A DNA stretch of 64,000 bases, from contig NZ_MDER01000086.1 of NCBI RefSeq assembly GCF_001721045.1, forward strand, positions 62,001 through 126,000, written 5' to 3'. A model generated the notes under the pieces. The model was not told where the DNA came from. It did no database searches and saw nothing but the letters and a program-made list of their open reading frames with translations. The stretch is from Paenibacillus nuruki (GTDB lineage Bacteria > Bacillota > Bacilli > Paenibacillales > Paenibacillaceae). Positions 25,232 to 33,948 of the stretch are shown piece by piece. Both the position numbers and the translations under genes were made by a program. Every line of letters begins with the position of its first letter. The first letter of the stretch is position 1.

Positions 25232-25516
25232 TTGCAGTAGAATTTCCTTGACGACAATAATAATGACGTGCCCCTCCTTTACATATGTCTTATCCCGATT
25301 AAATCATAGCAGACATTACATTACAATATATAGAAATTTACGCTAATATTTTGAAATCATCTACTCAATACCCCTGCTCGCTATCATTATAAACATTTGT
25401 TCAATAACTATTTATGATTTGTTGTCCTATCCATTCCTTATTAGTGGTATATTGAAAAAGAACGATTCTTGGATAGTACAGAGTCTGTTCCTATTTTTAA
25501 GACAAAGGAAAGATAC

Positions 25517-26788
25517 ATGTTGATATACGATATTATAGTAATTGGCGGCGGATCAGCTGGACTGATGGCAAGTGTCGCAGCAAGTGAAGATGGTGCACAG
25601 GTTCTACTCGTTGATAAAGGAAACAAATTAGGGCGTAAGCTTGGAATCTCTGGTGGTGGACGTTGCAATGTCACCAATGCTAAAGAAATCGATGACTTGA
25701 TCAAATACATTCCGGGTAACGGACGTTTTCTATACAGTGCTCTCGCTAATTTTAGCAATCGAGATATTATGACTTTTTTTGAAAATATGGGTATTCAGCT
25801 TAAAGAAGAAGATAACGGTAGAATGTTCCCTGTATCAGACAAAGCCAAAACAGTTGTCGATGCACTGATTAATAAAGTGCGTTCTCAAGGCGTACAGATT
25901 CGTACCAATAGCACTGTAGACGAAGTGCTATACGATCAAGGGCAGGCTGTCGGAGTACGACTTCGCTCTGGCGAAGTATTTCACAGCCGGGCTGTTATTA
26001 TCGCTGTAGGTGGTAAATCGGTTCCTCAGACTGGTTCAGAAGGCGATGGTTATGCCTGGGCAGAACAAGCAGGACATACGATTACAGACCTTTATCCTAC
26101 TGAAGTTCCTATGACTTCACCAGAACCATTTATTCAGAGCAAAGAACTTCAAGGATTATCTTTACGTAATATCGGCTTAACCGTATGGAATCCAAAGGGC
26201 AAAAAGTTAATTTATCATGATGGCGATATGATTTTTACCCATTTCGGGATATCGGGCCCTACCGCTCTAAGATGTAGCCAATATGTGGTCAAAGCACTCA
26301 AAAAATTTCCGGTTACTTCTATTATGGTTACGCTAGACTTGTTTCCTGACAAATCGGTAGATGATGTCTATAATGAAACTCTTGCTTTAGCGGAAACGGA
26401 TTCAAAAAAAGCGATTAAAAATGTATTAAAAGGTTATCTACCTGAACGAATGATTCCGCTGATCTTGAGCAAATCAGGGCTAGAAGACGATATTACCTTC
26501 TATAATATTCCCCGTCAATTATGGTTAGAGATGGCGAAATTACTCAAAGCTTTCCCGATTGCGATGCATGGTACACTGTCGATCAAAGAAGCTTTTGTTA
26601 CAGGTGGCGGTGTAAACCTGAAAGAAGTCGATCCCAAAACCATGGAATCTAAATTAATGAACGGATTATACTTTTGTGGTGAAGTGTTAGATATTCATGG
26701 CTATACAGGTGGATACAATATTACTGCTGCTTTTACTACCGGTTATAATGCAGGCAAAAGTGCAGCACTCCAAGCCAGTCAAGTATAA
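25517..26788 (+). CDS. HI0933/YhiN-family flavoprotein, NAD(P)/FAD-dependent oxidoreductase
   Basis: About 423 residues. The N-terminal dinucleotide fold is DIIVIGGGSAGLMASVAA, then GRKLGISGGGRCNVTN, the hallmark of the HI0933/YhiN family. IFTHFGISGPTALRCS and the C-terminal FCGEVLDIHGYTGGYNITAAFTTGYNAG complete it. The family binds FAD; its physiological reaction is not established. I chose the ATG at 25517, behind AAAGGA; an upstream ATG at 25469 lacks a ribosome site. Confidence 0.9.
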   Translation: MLIYDIIVIGGGSAGLMASVAASEDGAQVLLVDKGNKLGRKLGISGGGRCNVTNAKEIDDLIKYIPGNGRFLYSALANFSNRDIMTFFENMGIQLKEEDNGRMFPVSDKAKTVVDALINKVRSQGVQIRTNSTVDEVLYDQGQAVGVRLRSGEVFHSRAVIIAVGGKSVPQTGSEGDGYAWAEQAGHTITDLYPTEVPMTSPEPFIQSKELQGLSLRNIGLTVWNPKGKKLIYHDGDMIFTHFGISGPTALRCSQYVVKALKKFPVTSIMVTLDLFPDKSVDDVYNETLALAETDSKKAIKNVLKGYLPERMIPLILSKSGLEDDITFYNIPRQLWLEMAKLLKAFPIAMHGTLSIKEAFVTGGGVNLKEVDPKTMESKLMNGLYFCGEVLDIHGYTGGYNITAAFTTGYNAGKSAALQASQV

Positions 26789-26806
26789 ACGATTTTGTTC
26801 ATACAC

Positions 26807-26847
26807 AAAAAGAAGCTTTTCCTATCGTTATGGAAAGCTTCTTTTTT
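26807..26847. terminator. Terminator between flavoprotein and phosphodiesterase genes
   Basis: AAAAAGAAGCTTTTCC pairs with GGAAAGCTTCTTTTTT; it can serve both convergent genes. Confidence 0.88.
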
Positions 26848-26892
26848 GTATGATAGTTGTGCAATATAGATCAAATAATAGCTATCCTTATG

Positions 26893-27771
26893 TTATTCGT
26901 TAAGATACGCAAATAATCCTTCTGGATCATCGGTCTGAATCATATTCACACCACGGCGAATATGCCATTCCCATCCTTCTGATACATCTACCCGAGAAAT
27001 AATATCTGAATGACCACCGCAGATCGAATCCCACATTGTATTTGTCCAAATACGGCAATGATTGCTTTTGATACGGTCTAATACTTCTATGGATATCCGT
27101 TCGTCTGCTTCATCTTCAAAGCAAATCTCAAAAGCTTGTGGCTGTACCGCTGCACAGATGTAATCAATATCTTGAACCATCTCCGGATTCGAATCATCAA
27201 TAATCTGCATATACAACGGTTGCTCTATTTTATCTGCCAAAAATAACTGTACTTCTGCCGCACTGGCTGTACTTTTAAATAAAGCTTGCGATACTGTACC
27301 TGTACGTAATAATACTTCATAGACTTGCTCCCGATAATCCCAACATTTATCCAAATTAATCATAACTTTATTTTTGATCAAAATTAATATTTCTTCTAAT
27401 GTAGGAATGCTGTAATTGGTTAATGGTTGATTGATTCCACCTTGATATTGACGCAGACGAAGTTCCCGCAACTGTCTAAACGTCATTTCATTAATAGAGC
27501 CTGTTCCATTGGTCATTCGATCGACGGTCTCATCATGCATCAGAATCAATACACCATCCGTAGTCTGTTGTACATCAATTTCAATCATATCCGCTCCAGC
27601 AACAACTGAATATTGAATCGCTGCTAATGAGTTTTCTGGTGCTTGCTTCCAATTTCCTCTGTGTACAGCCATCATCACTCGACCGTTCGGGTCCCAAAAG
27701 CTAGATAAAATCTCTTTCAACGACGATTCTGAAGGTTGTTTGCGTGCAGCAGCGATATTATTTCTCACCAT
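26893..27771 (-). CDS. Glycerophosphodiester phosphodiesterase family protein
   Basis: A 292-residue TIM-barrel enzyme. The GDPD signature is complete: MAVHRGNWKQAPENS with catalytic His, DMIEIDVQQTTDGVLILMHDETVDRMTNGTG with the Glu/Asp metal ligands and the second His, and a late IWTNTMWDS strand. It would release glycerol-3-phosphate from deacylated phospholipids or cleave related phosphodiesters. No signal peptide is seen, so it acts in the cytoplasm. The start follows AGAGGAATGATAC. The DnaA-box region lies upstream. Confidence 0.88.
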   Translation of the reverse strand: MVRNNIAAARKQPSESSLKEILSSFWDPNGRVMMAVHRGNWKQAPENSLAAIQYSVVAGADMIEIDVQQTTDGVLILMHDETVDRMTNGTGSINEMTFRQLRELRLRQYQGGINQPLTNYSIPTLEEILILIKNKVMINLDKCWDYREQVYEVLLRTGTVSQALFKSTASAAEVQLFLADKIEQPLYMQIIDDSNPEMVQDIDYICAAVQPQAFEICFEDEADERISIEVLDRIKSNHCRIWTNTMWDSICGGHSDIISRVDVSEGWEWHIRRGVNMIQTDDPEGLFAYLNE

Positions 27772-28464
27772 GTATCATTCCTCTATTCTTTTATTCGTTA
27801 GAATTAATTGAATTTCATCAGATGTGGTTTCTGCGTTATAACTGATCTTTATACTTTAATCAATAAGGGTCAAAATCAGTAGATATTTGATCTCTTTTTA
27901 TGTAAATTCGATTTTTGAATTATAAACAGCTTATACACAAATTAGTACCAGATATTAAGGGTTTACACACACTTTATCAACAAGTTATACACAGCCTGAG
28001 GATAGATTTAAGTAAAATACTTCCACATTAATCATTTAAAAAAATAATTATGCACCGAAATCAGGGGATAGATTGTGGAAAACTGCTTATTTATACGATT
28101 TTTCTATACATTCTATACTAATTTTACGTATATTGTCCGTAATTTAATATTCCCTCTATTTATACACATACTTATCCACAAATTTTATCCACTTATACAC
28201 AGTTAACACACAGCAAACAAAGCAAGAGAAAATCTATTTTTTTGTAAATTTAATGTTTCAAAAATCGTTATCCACAATTTATCCTACTTTTCCACGCTTT
28301 GATTGGAATTTAATATTTAAATTTAATATTTAAAAAGTCTACCATTGTGACAAATCGCATGTTTTTTCAATAAAATTACAAGTAAAATAGATTTATATTC
28401 CAATCCATTAATTCATTTGATGAATATATTCCACACTAAACTGCCTAGAAAGGGTGAATTTATC
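27772..28464. other. Long intergenic region with DnaA-box cluster
   Basis: This ~690-bp gene-free region separates divergent genes. It holds at least six exact TTATNCACA boxes, several near matches, and very AT-rich repeats (TTTAATATTTAAATTTAATA) at about 28309-28330. No coding frame with a ribosome site is seen. The MarR gene's promoter must lie at its right end. Confidence 0.85.
27931..28276 (+). repeat. DnaA-box cluster (TTATNCACA)
   Basis: Exact boxes are at 27931-27939, 27985-27993, 28160-28168, 28172-28180, 28193-28201 and 28268-28276, all on the plus strand. TTATCCACA, the optimal Bacillus box, occurs twice. Near matches are TTATCAACA at 27974, TTATCCACT at 28185 and a reverse TTTTCCACA at 28074-28082. 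The density far exceeds chance. Confidence 0.85.
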
Positions 28465-28932
28465 ATGATCAATATGTCCATGAATGATACTGAACAATCT
28501 ATGCACCTTTACCGTGTTTTCGCTAAAGCTTTTAAAAGTTTGAGTGAACATGCTGTAGCTGGAAGCAAAATTGAAGGCTTCAACTCTACTGCTTTTGCTG
28601 TAATGGAAGTTCTTTATTTTAAAAGCGCCCAACCGATACAACAAATTGGTGCTAAATTATTACTACAAAGTGGTAATGTTACTTATGTGATCGACAAGTT
28701 AGAACACAGCGGATTGTTACGCCGTCATCCTTGCCCTACCGATCGTCGTGTGATCTATGCTGAATTGACTGATGTGGGACGTGCTGTGATGGATGAAATT
28801 TATCCAAAATATGAAGAACGTCTGAATTATGCGTTAAGCGGTCTGAATTTCCAAGAGAAAGAACAAATGATTTTCTTACTCAAAAAATTAGGTATGGAAG
28901 CAGAACGTTTGTCTCCTGCTATGCGTAAATAA
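28465..28932 (+). CDS. MarR-family transcriptional regulator
   Basis: About 155 residues. The winged helix is clear: IQQIGAKLLLQSGNVTYVIDKLEHSGLLRRHPCPTDRRVIYAELTDVG contains the recognition helix and the DxR wing motif. It resembles the OhrR/MhqR/YkvE-like group; Cys in HPCPTDRR sits in the wing, not at the OhrR N-terminal sensing position, so redox sensing is not implied. I chose the ATG at 28465, behind AAAGGGTG; a frame 16 codons longer has no ribosome site. Its targets are unknown; a DnaA-box cluster precedes it. Confidence 0.88.
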   Translation: MINMSMNDTEQSMHLYRVFAKAFKSLSEHAVAGSKIEGFNSTAFAVMEVLYFKSAQPIQQIGAKLLLQSGNVTYVIDKLEHSGLLRRHPCPTDRRVIYAELTDVGRAVMDEIYPKYEERLNYALSGLNFQEKEQMIFLLKKLGMEAERLSPAMRK

Positions 28933-28962
28933 ACCGTTTGTACGTTCCGCATACTCTATTAA

Positions 28963-29024
28963 AAAAAGGATCATTCCCTATTTTCTCCATGTTTTGCAGG
29001 AGAGAATGCGAAATGATCCTTTTT
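28963..29024 (+). terminator. Terminator after marR-type gene
   Basis: AAAAAGGATCATT pairs with AATGATCCTTTTT, with an inner TTTTCTCC/GGAGAGAA helix; T-rich sequence follows. Confidence 0.8.
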
Positions 29025-29064
29025 GGGTTTGTTTTTTGAAAATATCGCTTGGGTGGGGTGAATG

Positions 29065-29197
29065 AGAGCGCTACGGGGAATAATCGTTCTTGTCGTCGCT
29101 GGTGCAAGCTGATCCCTTGAATAACCGCTTTGCGGTAGGGATTAGCTTACAAAGGCGAGCGCTTCGCTCTTTCAGAATGATTATTCCCCTCCGCTCT
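29065..29197. repeat. Cloverleaf-like inverted-repeat element (133 bp)
   Basis: The outer arms 29065-29090 and 29174-29197 pair almost fully (AGAGCG/CGCTCT, then GGGGAATAATC with GATTATTCCCC). Inside are two more hairpins: 29104-29117 with 29137-29150, capped by ACCGC-TTT-GCGGT, and GAGCG-CTT-CGCTC at 29157-29169. Its base composition is more GC-rich than its surroundings. It could be a MITE-like or REP-like mobile palindrome, or a structured RNA; no coding content. Confidence 0.75.
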
Positions 29198-29246
29198 AGA
29201 TCGTGGTGGGAGATATTTTAAGAAAAAAATTAACCCTATTAATTGA

Positions 29247-30209
29247 TTAGGTTGACCACTTTTGGCGGATGTCTTGGGCTTCTTGGAGCATGCGTTGGAT
29301 GAGTTCTGCTACGGTTGGGATGTCTTTGATGAGACCGATGACTTGTCCTGCCCAAGCGAAGCCTTGTTCGGGTTGGTCATCATAAATCCATCGTTTGTTG
29401 GCTTCGCCACTGATATAGGATTTTAACGCTTCATAGGTGGGTGTGACTTGTTCGATTTTTAGAATTTCATTCGTATAGTCAGTCCGTAATACTCTTGCAG
29501 GTGCTTTGATAGAACGTTTGATAATCACGGTATCGGATGCTGCGCTGTCGACCAGTGCTTTTTTATAAGAAGCTGATGCATGTATACATTCGGTGGTAGC
29601 AATAAAGCGTGTGCCCATTTCTATACCTTCTGCACCTAGCGCATGTGCCGCCATCCAGCCTCGACCGTCTCCGATCCCTCCTGAAGCGACCACTGGAATA
29701 CTCACTGCATCGACTACTTGGGGAACCAGTACCATCGTTCCTACATCATCGATCCCTAGATGTCCACCACCTTCTTGTCCAACAACGATCACAGCATCTG
29801 CACCTAATTGCTCTGCTTTTTGCGCTTGTCTGGGTGACGATACAAGCACTAATGCTTTGATAGTTGTAGGTCTAAGCATCTCTAATACAGGTGCTGGATT
29901 GCCTCCTGTAATTGTGACTACTGGAACATGTTCATCTATAGCCACTTGTACTCGATCTTCATAACCGAATCCATACTGCCCTATCGCAAAGTTCACCCCA
30001 AACGGCTTATCTGTCAATGTACGTAGACGACGAATATCTTCACGTAATGCTTCGGCATCTGGCAGACTCATAGCTGTAATTTGCCCGAGTCCACCTGCAT
30101 TACAGACCGCAGCCGCAAGGTCAGAGTAACCTAGATAGGCTAGTCCACCTTCTATGATGGGATATTCAATCTGTAATAGCTCTGTTATTCTTGTATTCCA
30201 TTTCATCAT
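29247..30209 (-). CDS. Nitronate monooxygenase family protein
   Basis: About 320 residues of the FMN-dependent TIM-barrel 2-nitropropane dioxygenase/NMO family. Motifs are YPIIEGGLAYLGYSDLAAAVCNAGGLG, VVGQEGGGHLG, and PVVASGGIGDGRGWMAAHALGAEGIEMGTRF for FMN phosphate binding. FabK-type enoyl reductases share the fold, so that is the alternative. Several ATGs stand at the start (30215-30206); I use 30209 with AAGG six bases upstream. It follows ecfT by 21 bp and may be the last gene of the biotin-transport operon. Confidence 0.85.
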   Translation of the reverse strand: MMKWNTRITELLQIEYPIIEGGLAYLGYSDLAAAVCNAGGLGQITAMSLPDAEALREDIRRLRTLTDKPFGVNFAIGQYGFGYEDRVQVAIDEHVPVVTITGGNPAPVLEMLRPTTIKALVLVSSPRQAQKAEQLGADAVIVVGQEGGGHLGIDDVGTMVLVPQVVDAVSIPVVASGGIGDGRGWMAAHALGAEGIEMGTRFIATTECIHASASYKKALVDSAASDTVIIKRSIKAPARVLRTDYTNEILKIEQVTPTYEALKSYISGEANKRWIYDDQPEQGFAWAGQVIGLIKDIPTVAELIQRMLQEAQDIRQKWST

Positions 30210-30230
30210 TATCATCCTTATCTGATAGGT

Positions 30231-31034
30231 CTATATCTTCATTATATTTAATAATAACAGACCTAGCGCAATTAGGATGGCGATAATCATCACGATATAA
30301 TCGATAGATTGCCACTGTAGTTGTCGATACGATGTTCTGCCTTTACCTTTGCCATAAGCACGAGCATCGATCGCATCACTAAGATGTTCAGCCCGTTGAA
30401 CAATCATAAATAGCAATGGAACTAGAATAGGAATATATGCTAGCACACGTTGTGGTAAGCGAAGTGTAGTGATATCGTATCCTCTTGCTTTTTGCGCTAA
30501 CAAAATACGCTCTAATTCTTCTAAAATAGTCGGGATAAAACGAATTGCTATCACGATCATTAATGAAAATTGTTCAATAGGTACGTTAAGTTTCCCCAGT
30601 GGATACATTAACTTCTCTAACCCGTAGGCTAGTGTTAACGGCTTAGTCGTTAATGTTAAGATCGCTGCCAGTATGACTAACAAAATAATGCGCCACACCA
30701 AACGTACACCATTCTCTAATCCTTCTATCGTAATGTGTAACCATCCCCATGACCAAATAATGCTACCCTCTGTAAATAGCATATTGTAGACAAACGTAAA
30801 TAATAAAATAACGACTAGTGGAATCAGTCCACGCCAAAAAATAACAACTGGAATACGAGTGATTCCTACAATCATGACCACAAATAAACTAGCTACGATA
30901 TAGCTAATTCCTGTATTCAGCCATATCAAGCTCAGCATAAATATAAATAAACTGATCAATTTCGTACGTGGATCTAAGCGATGAATAATCGAATGAGTCT
31001 CTACATATTGACCAATAAGTACGGGATTAGCCAA
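30231..31034 (-). CDS. ecfT: ECF transporter transmembrane subunit EcfT, TTG start
   Basis: About 267 residues with five to six membrane helices. The start region IGQYVETHSIIHRLDPRTKL is the family's N-terminal motif; the coupling-helix motif appears as LLAQKARGYDI and DAIDARAYGKG, two Ala-Arg-Gly-type motifs that contact the ATPases. I chose TTG at 31034, behind AAAGGAG and overlapping the upstream ecfA2 stop (TTGGCTAA). With EcfA1/A2 and BioY it makes an energy-coupling-factor importer. Confidence 0.9.
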   Translation of the reverse strand: MANPVLIGQYVETHSIIHRLDPRTKLISLFIFMLSLIWLNTGISYIVASLFVVMIVGITRIPVVIFWRGLIPLVVILLFTFVYNMLFTEGSIIWSWGWLHITIEGLENGVRLVWRIILLVILAAILTLTTKPLTLAYGLEKLMYPLGKLNVPIEQFSLMIVIAIRFIPTILEELERILLAQKARGYDITTLRLPQRVLAYIPILVPLLFMIVQRAEHLSDAIDARAYGKGKGRTSYRQLQWQSIDYIVMIIAILIALGLLLLNIMKI

Positions 31035-31884
31035 AAGTCTGCTCCTTTCGATGCCAAACAGGTATAATTTTGGCGAAAATATCTTGTTCACGGCAACTGT
31101 CTATCTCTATCTTCTGCCCGGAGCATTGTTCGATCAACTTCAATAATTGAATAGATTCTGGTAAAACCAATCCGCTTTGTTCTAATAGATGAGATTGCTC
31201 AATAAATAAAGTAACAGGATCATACTGTCCGATCAATCGACCTTGATGCAATAAAAGAACTTCGTCTGAATATTGAGCTACATCGTCCATATGATGAGAC
31301 ACCAAAATCAGAGTGCGATTCTCTTGTTGTTGCCATTGCTGAAGCCACTGTAGCATATCTGTACGACCGACAGGATCGAGACCTGCGGTAGGTTCATCGA
31401 CAATCAACACTTGAGGATTCATCATTAAAACAGAAGCCAGTGCTACCCTTCTTTTTTGCCCGCCACTTAATTGAAAAGGCGCTAACTCTAATATGTCTTC
31501 GGATAGTCCTACTTGAGGCAAAATAGCTGTAATCCTTTGCTTGATCTCCGAAGCAGACCAGCGTTGTTGTTTGGGTGCAAAAGCTAATTCTTTAGCTACA
31601 GTCGTCTCGAACAATTGATGCTCTGGATATTGAAAAACATAACCGATCTCAGGTCGAACCTTGACCTTTCCTTTGGCATCTGTTGCTACTGTTTGATCGT
31701 CAACCAGATACTCTCCTTGGAATAGAGGAATTAATCCTTTCAATACTTGCACTAGTGTCGACTTGCCTGCGCCTGTCTGTCCAATCACTGAGATCCATTG
31801 GCCAGCTTCAATCGTACAGCTTATATCTTGTAAAGCATGATGATCTTGATAACGTACACTTACCTGTTGGAGTTGATAGACCAT
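31027..31884 (-). CDS. ecfA2: ECF transporter ATPase EcfA2
   Basis: About 285 residues. Walker A is GQTGAGKST, the Q-loop YVFQYPEHQLFETTV, the signature LSGGQKRRVA, Walker B VLIVDEPTAGLDP, and the H-loop SHHMDD. Together with EcfA1 it hydrolyses ATP to drive vitamin import. The ATG at 31884 lies inside the end of ecfA1 (25-bp overlap). The order bioY-ecfA1-ecfA2-ecfT suggests a complete, dedicated or shared module. Confidence 0.92.
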   Translation of the reverse strand: MVYQLQQVSVRYQDHHALQDISCTIEAGQWISVIGQTGAGKSTLVQVLKGLIPLFQGEYLVDDQTVATDAKGKVKVRPEIGYVFQYPEHQLFETTVAKELAFAPKQQRWSASEIKQRITAILPQVGLSEDILELAPFQLSGGQKRRVALASVLMMNPQVLIVDEPTAGLDPVGRTDMLQWLQQWQQQENRTLILVSHHMDDVAQYSDEVLLLHQGRLIGQYDPVTLFIEQSHLLEQSGLVLPESIQLLKLIEQCSGQKIEIDSCREQDIFAKIIPVWHRKEQTFG

Positions 31885-32669
31885 TGTGTCTGAACCGCCT
31901 CTTTCCACTGGGGTGCCACAGGAGTGGTAAGTTGAAGGAGCTGATGAACACGCACAGCAAAAGGAACTTGTAATTGATACCGGGCTACAGGAACGTCTGC
32001 AAAAAAAGATTGCGGTGAGTCATCGAAGACCAATCGTCCTTGATCAATCAGTAATACACGTTCTGCTGTTAACACTTCATCCATATGATGGGAAATATGA
32101 ACAATCGTTATCCCTTGTTGGTGAAGCTTGTGCATGATATGAAGCACCTGCTCTCTCCCTTGCGGATCAAGCATTGATGTCGCTTCATCAAAAATAATCA
32201 TATGCGGACGCATCGCTAGTATGGCTGCTATTGCTACACGTTGCTTTTGCCCACCAGATAATTGATGAGGTTCTGCATCGATATGGGATTCCATCTGCAC
32301 TGCTTGTAATGCTTCAAGTACTCGATATTCCATTTCAGCGCGGGGTACAGCTATATTTTCTAAGCCAAATAGCACTTCATCTCTAACCGTGGTAGTAATA
32401 AACTGATCTTCTGTATTTTGAAAAATATAGCCGATCTGTCGCCGAATATCTGCAAGTTCGATCTGGTTAGATGTATCTAATGTGTTCCATTGCACTGTGC
32501 CCTGCTGGGGTAATACCAATCCATCGATCAACTTGGCAATCGTAGACTTCCCACAACCGTTGGCTCCGACAATCGCTACAAATTCACCTGGATGTATAGT
32601 GAAGCTCATATCTTCTATAATAGGTTGTCCTTTTTTATAATAAAAATGAACATGATTGAATGTCAGCAT
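31860..32669 (-). CDS. ecfA1: ECF transporter ATPase EcfA1
   Basis: A 269-residue ABC ATPase. Walker A is VGANGCGKST, the Q-loop YIFQNTEDQFITTTV, the signature LSGGQKQRVA, Walker B MIIFDEATSMLDP, and the switch His in HISHHMDE. Ser in the EATSMLDP position rather than EPT is usual for EcfA1. It starts 13 bp after bioY. Confidence 0.92.
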   Translation of the reverse strand: MLTFNHVHFYYKKGQPIIEDMSFTIHPGEFVAIVGANGCGKSTIAKLIDGLVLPQQGTVQWNTLDTSNQIELADIRRQIGYIFQNTEDQFITTTVRDEVLFGLENIAVPRAEMEYRVLEALQAVQMESHIDAEPHQLSGGQKQRVAIAAILAMRPHMIIFDEATSMLDPQGREQVLHIMHKLHQQGITIVHISHHMDEVLTAERVLLIDQGRLVFDDSPQSFFADVPVARYQLQVPFAVRVHQLLQLTTPVAPQWKEAVQTQWSINSNR

Positions 32670-32682
32670 TCGTTCACTTCCT

Positions 32683-33234
32683 TTATTGATTAGCCTTTAC
32701 TTCTATCGGACTAATCGCTTTTAACTGCCATATAATGATAGCGGCAATCACCGCTTTGATACAGTCTCCCGGTAAAAATGCAACACCTCCAACAAGCCCT
32801 GCCCATACAGAAGTATTCGTCACCCATGCCATAAACGGAGCACCGATCAGATTGATCAACAATACGCCGAACACGATGTTGATCAGAATCATTTTCCATA
32901 ATTTCAAACGAGACCATACTTTTTCGGTAGCATATCCGATACAAAAAGCAGCAATCGGCCAGCTCAATAGATATCCTCCTGTGGGTCCCACTAAAACAGA
33001 TAATCCGGCACGTCCACCGGGTAGTACAGGCAACCCTATCGCTACCAAGACAAGAAATAAGAGCAAAGCAATACCGCCAACCTTTTTACCTAAAAATCCT
33101 CCGGCAATCATAACGCCCAGTGTCTGTACTGTAATCGGCACCGGAATAAATCCTAAAGGAATCGGTGGGATCAATGCGAATACACTAATAAGAGCAGCAA
33201 ATAAGGCTGCATATACCATTTCTTTTGTTGTCAT
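32683..33234 (-). CDS. bioY: Biotin transporter substrate-binding subunit BioY
   Basis: A 183-residue membrane protein with about six helices. ITVQTLGVMIAGGFLGKKVGGIALLLFL and GRAGLSVLVGPTGGYLLSWP are BioY signatures, and FLPGDCIKAVIAA is the late conserved segment. It binds biotin as the S component of an ECF importer. The start lies just after a perfect BirA operator, so biotin-bound BirA should repress bioY-ecfA1-ecfA2-ecfT. Confidence 0.94.
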   Translation of the reverse strand: MTTKEMVYAALFAALISVFALIPPIPLGFIPVPITVQTLGVMIAGGFLGKKVGGIALLLFLVLVAIGLPVLPGGRAGLSVLVGPTGGYLLSWPIAAFCIGYATEKVWSRLKLWKMILINIVFGVLLINLIGAPFMAWVTNTSVWAGLVGGVAFLPGDCIKAVIAAIIIWQLKAISPIEVKANQ

Positions 33235-33249
33235 GTTCTAACCTCCGTT

Positions 33250-33286
33250 AATTGTTAACCACTTTATATAATTTAGGTTAACAATT
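33250..33286 (-). promoter_or_regulatory. BirA operator upstream of bioY
   Basis: AATTGTTAACC and GGTTAACAATT are perfect 11-bp inverted arms separated by 15 bases, matching the Firmicute BirA site TTGTTAAC-N14-16-GTTAACAA. On the minus strand TTGACT (33298-33293), 17 bases, then TAAATT could be the covered promoter. Confidence 0.92.
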
Positions 33287-33318
33287 AAAAGAAGTCAATT
33301 TATTTTTATAAATATACT

Positions 33319-33367
33319 GAAAAGAGCGTTGATATCCGCTTAGATAGCGAAGATCAGCGCTCTTTTC
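33319..33367 (-). terminator. Terminator after the winged-helix gene
   Basis: GAAAAGAGCG and CGCTCTTTTC close a long hairpin with further internal pairing; a T-rich tract follows on the minus strand. Confidence 0.75.
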
Positions 33368-33411
33368 AATGGGAACGATATTAAGCTATAGATTGGAATA
33401 AAGAATAATCG

Positions 33412-33741
33412 TTAACCTACCACCGATGGTTCTTTATATGATTTGCGTTGACTTACCGATTTGGAAGAACCCGGAACCACTTCTCCGCACAATAGAGATA
33501 ATCGTTTACGGATCGCTTTTAACTCTTGAATCCCTGTACCTGTGATTATATATTCATCGCTACTGGAGGTCAGCATATTTTCCTGTACCAGATATTCTAG
33601 TTCTTGCTTAATCTCACGTTCGCCTACACGATAACCCCGATCTTCCAGAAACGGTTGCATATCATTGACTGTTAATTTGGCTTCATGGGAATGGTGAAGT
33701 AGATGAATACGAATAAACAAATTCTGTACTTCAGCGTGCAT
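33412..33741 (-). CDS. Small winged-helix-like protein of unknown function
   Basis: A 109-residue protein. Residues 20-85 look like a winged-helix fold: MQPFLEDRGYRVGEREIKQELEYLVQENMLTSSSDEYIITGTGIQELKAIRKRL ends in the typical helix-turn and beta wing. A basic, Ser-rich tail follows. I do not recognise the family. The ATG has a good GGAAGGAG site. It is monocistronic, ends in its own terminator and is divergent from msrC, so it may regulate msrC (inference). Confidence 0.65.
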   Translation of the reverse strand: MHAEVQNLFIRIHLLHHSHEAKLTVNDMQPFLEDRGYRVGEREIKQELEYLVQENMLTSSSDEYIITGTGIQELKAIRKRLSLLCGEVVPGSSKSVSQRKSYKEPSVVG

Positions 33742-33872
33742 AAATTCCTCTCCTTCCGGTTATTAGATTCACGCTGTAATTACCCGTCGCCCTAGAAGCG
33801 GAAACAATTTCTGGGTTATTTATTGATCATTTACCTAATCGTTGGGATGATGCACAATTTCGACTTTACTAT

Positions 33873-33900
33873 TTGCAAATAAATAGAGCAGTTGTATACT
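33873..33900 (+). promoter_or_regulatory. Candidate sigma-A promoter of the fRMsr gene
   Basis: TTGCAA and TATACT are separated by 16 bases, about 50 bp before the start codon. Confidence 0.55.
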
Positions 33901-33948
33901 GTTTTATAGGCTTGATGGTTATAATCTATTGGAAAAAAGGTGAAACTC

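Noticed and set aside
27772-28464. Chromosomal replication origin
   Set aside because: DnaA boxes and AT-rich DNA fit, but dnaA, dnaN, rpmH and gyrase genes are absent; flanking genes are ordinary. Kept as a DnaA-box cluster instead.
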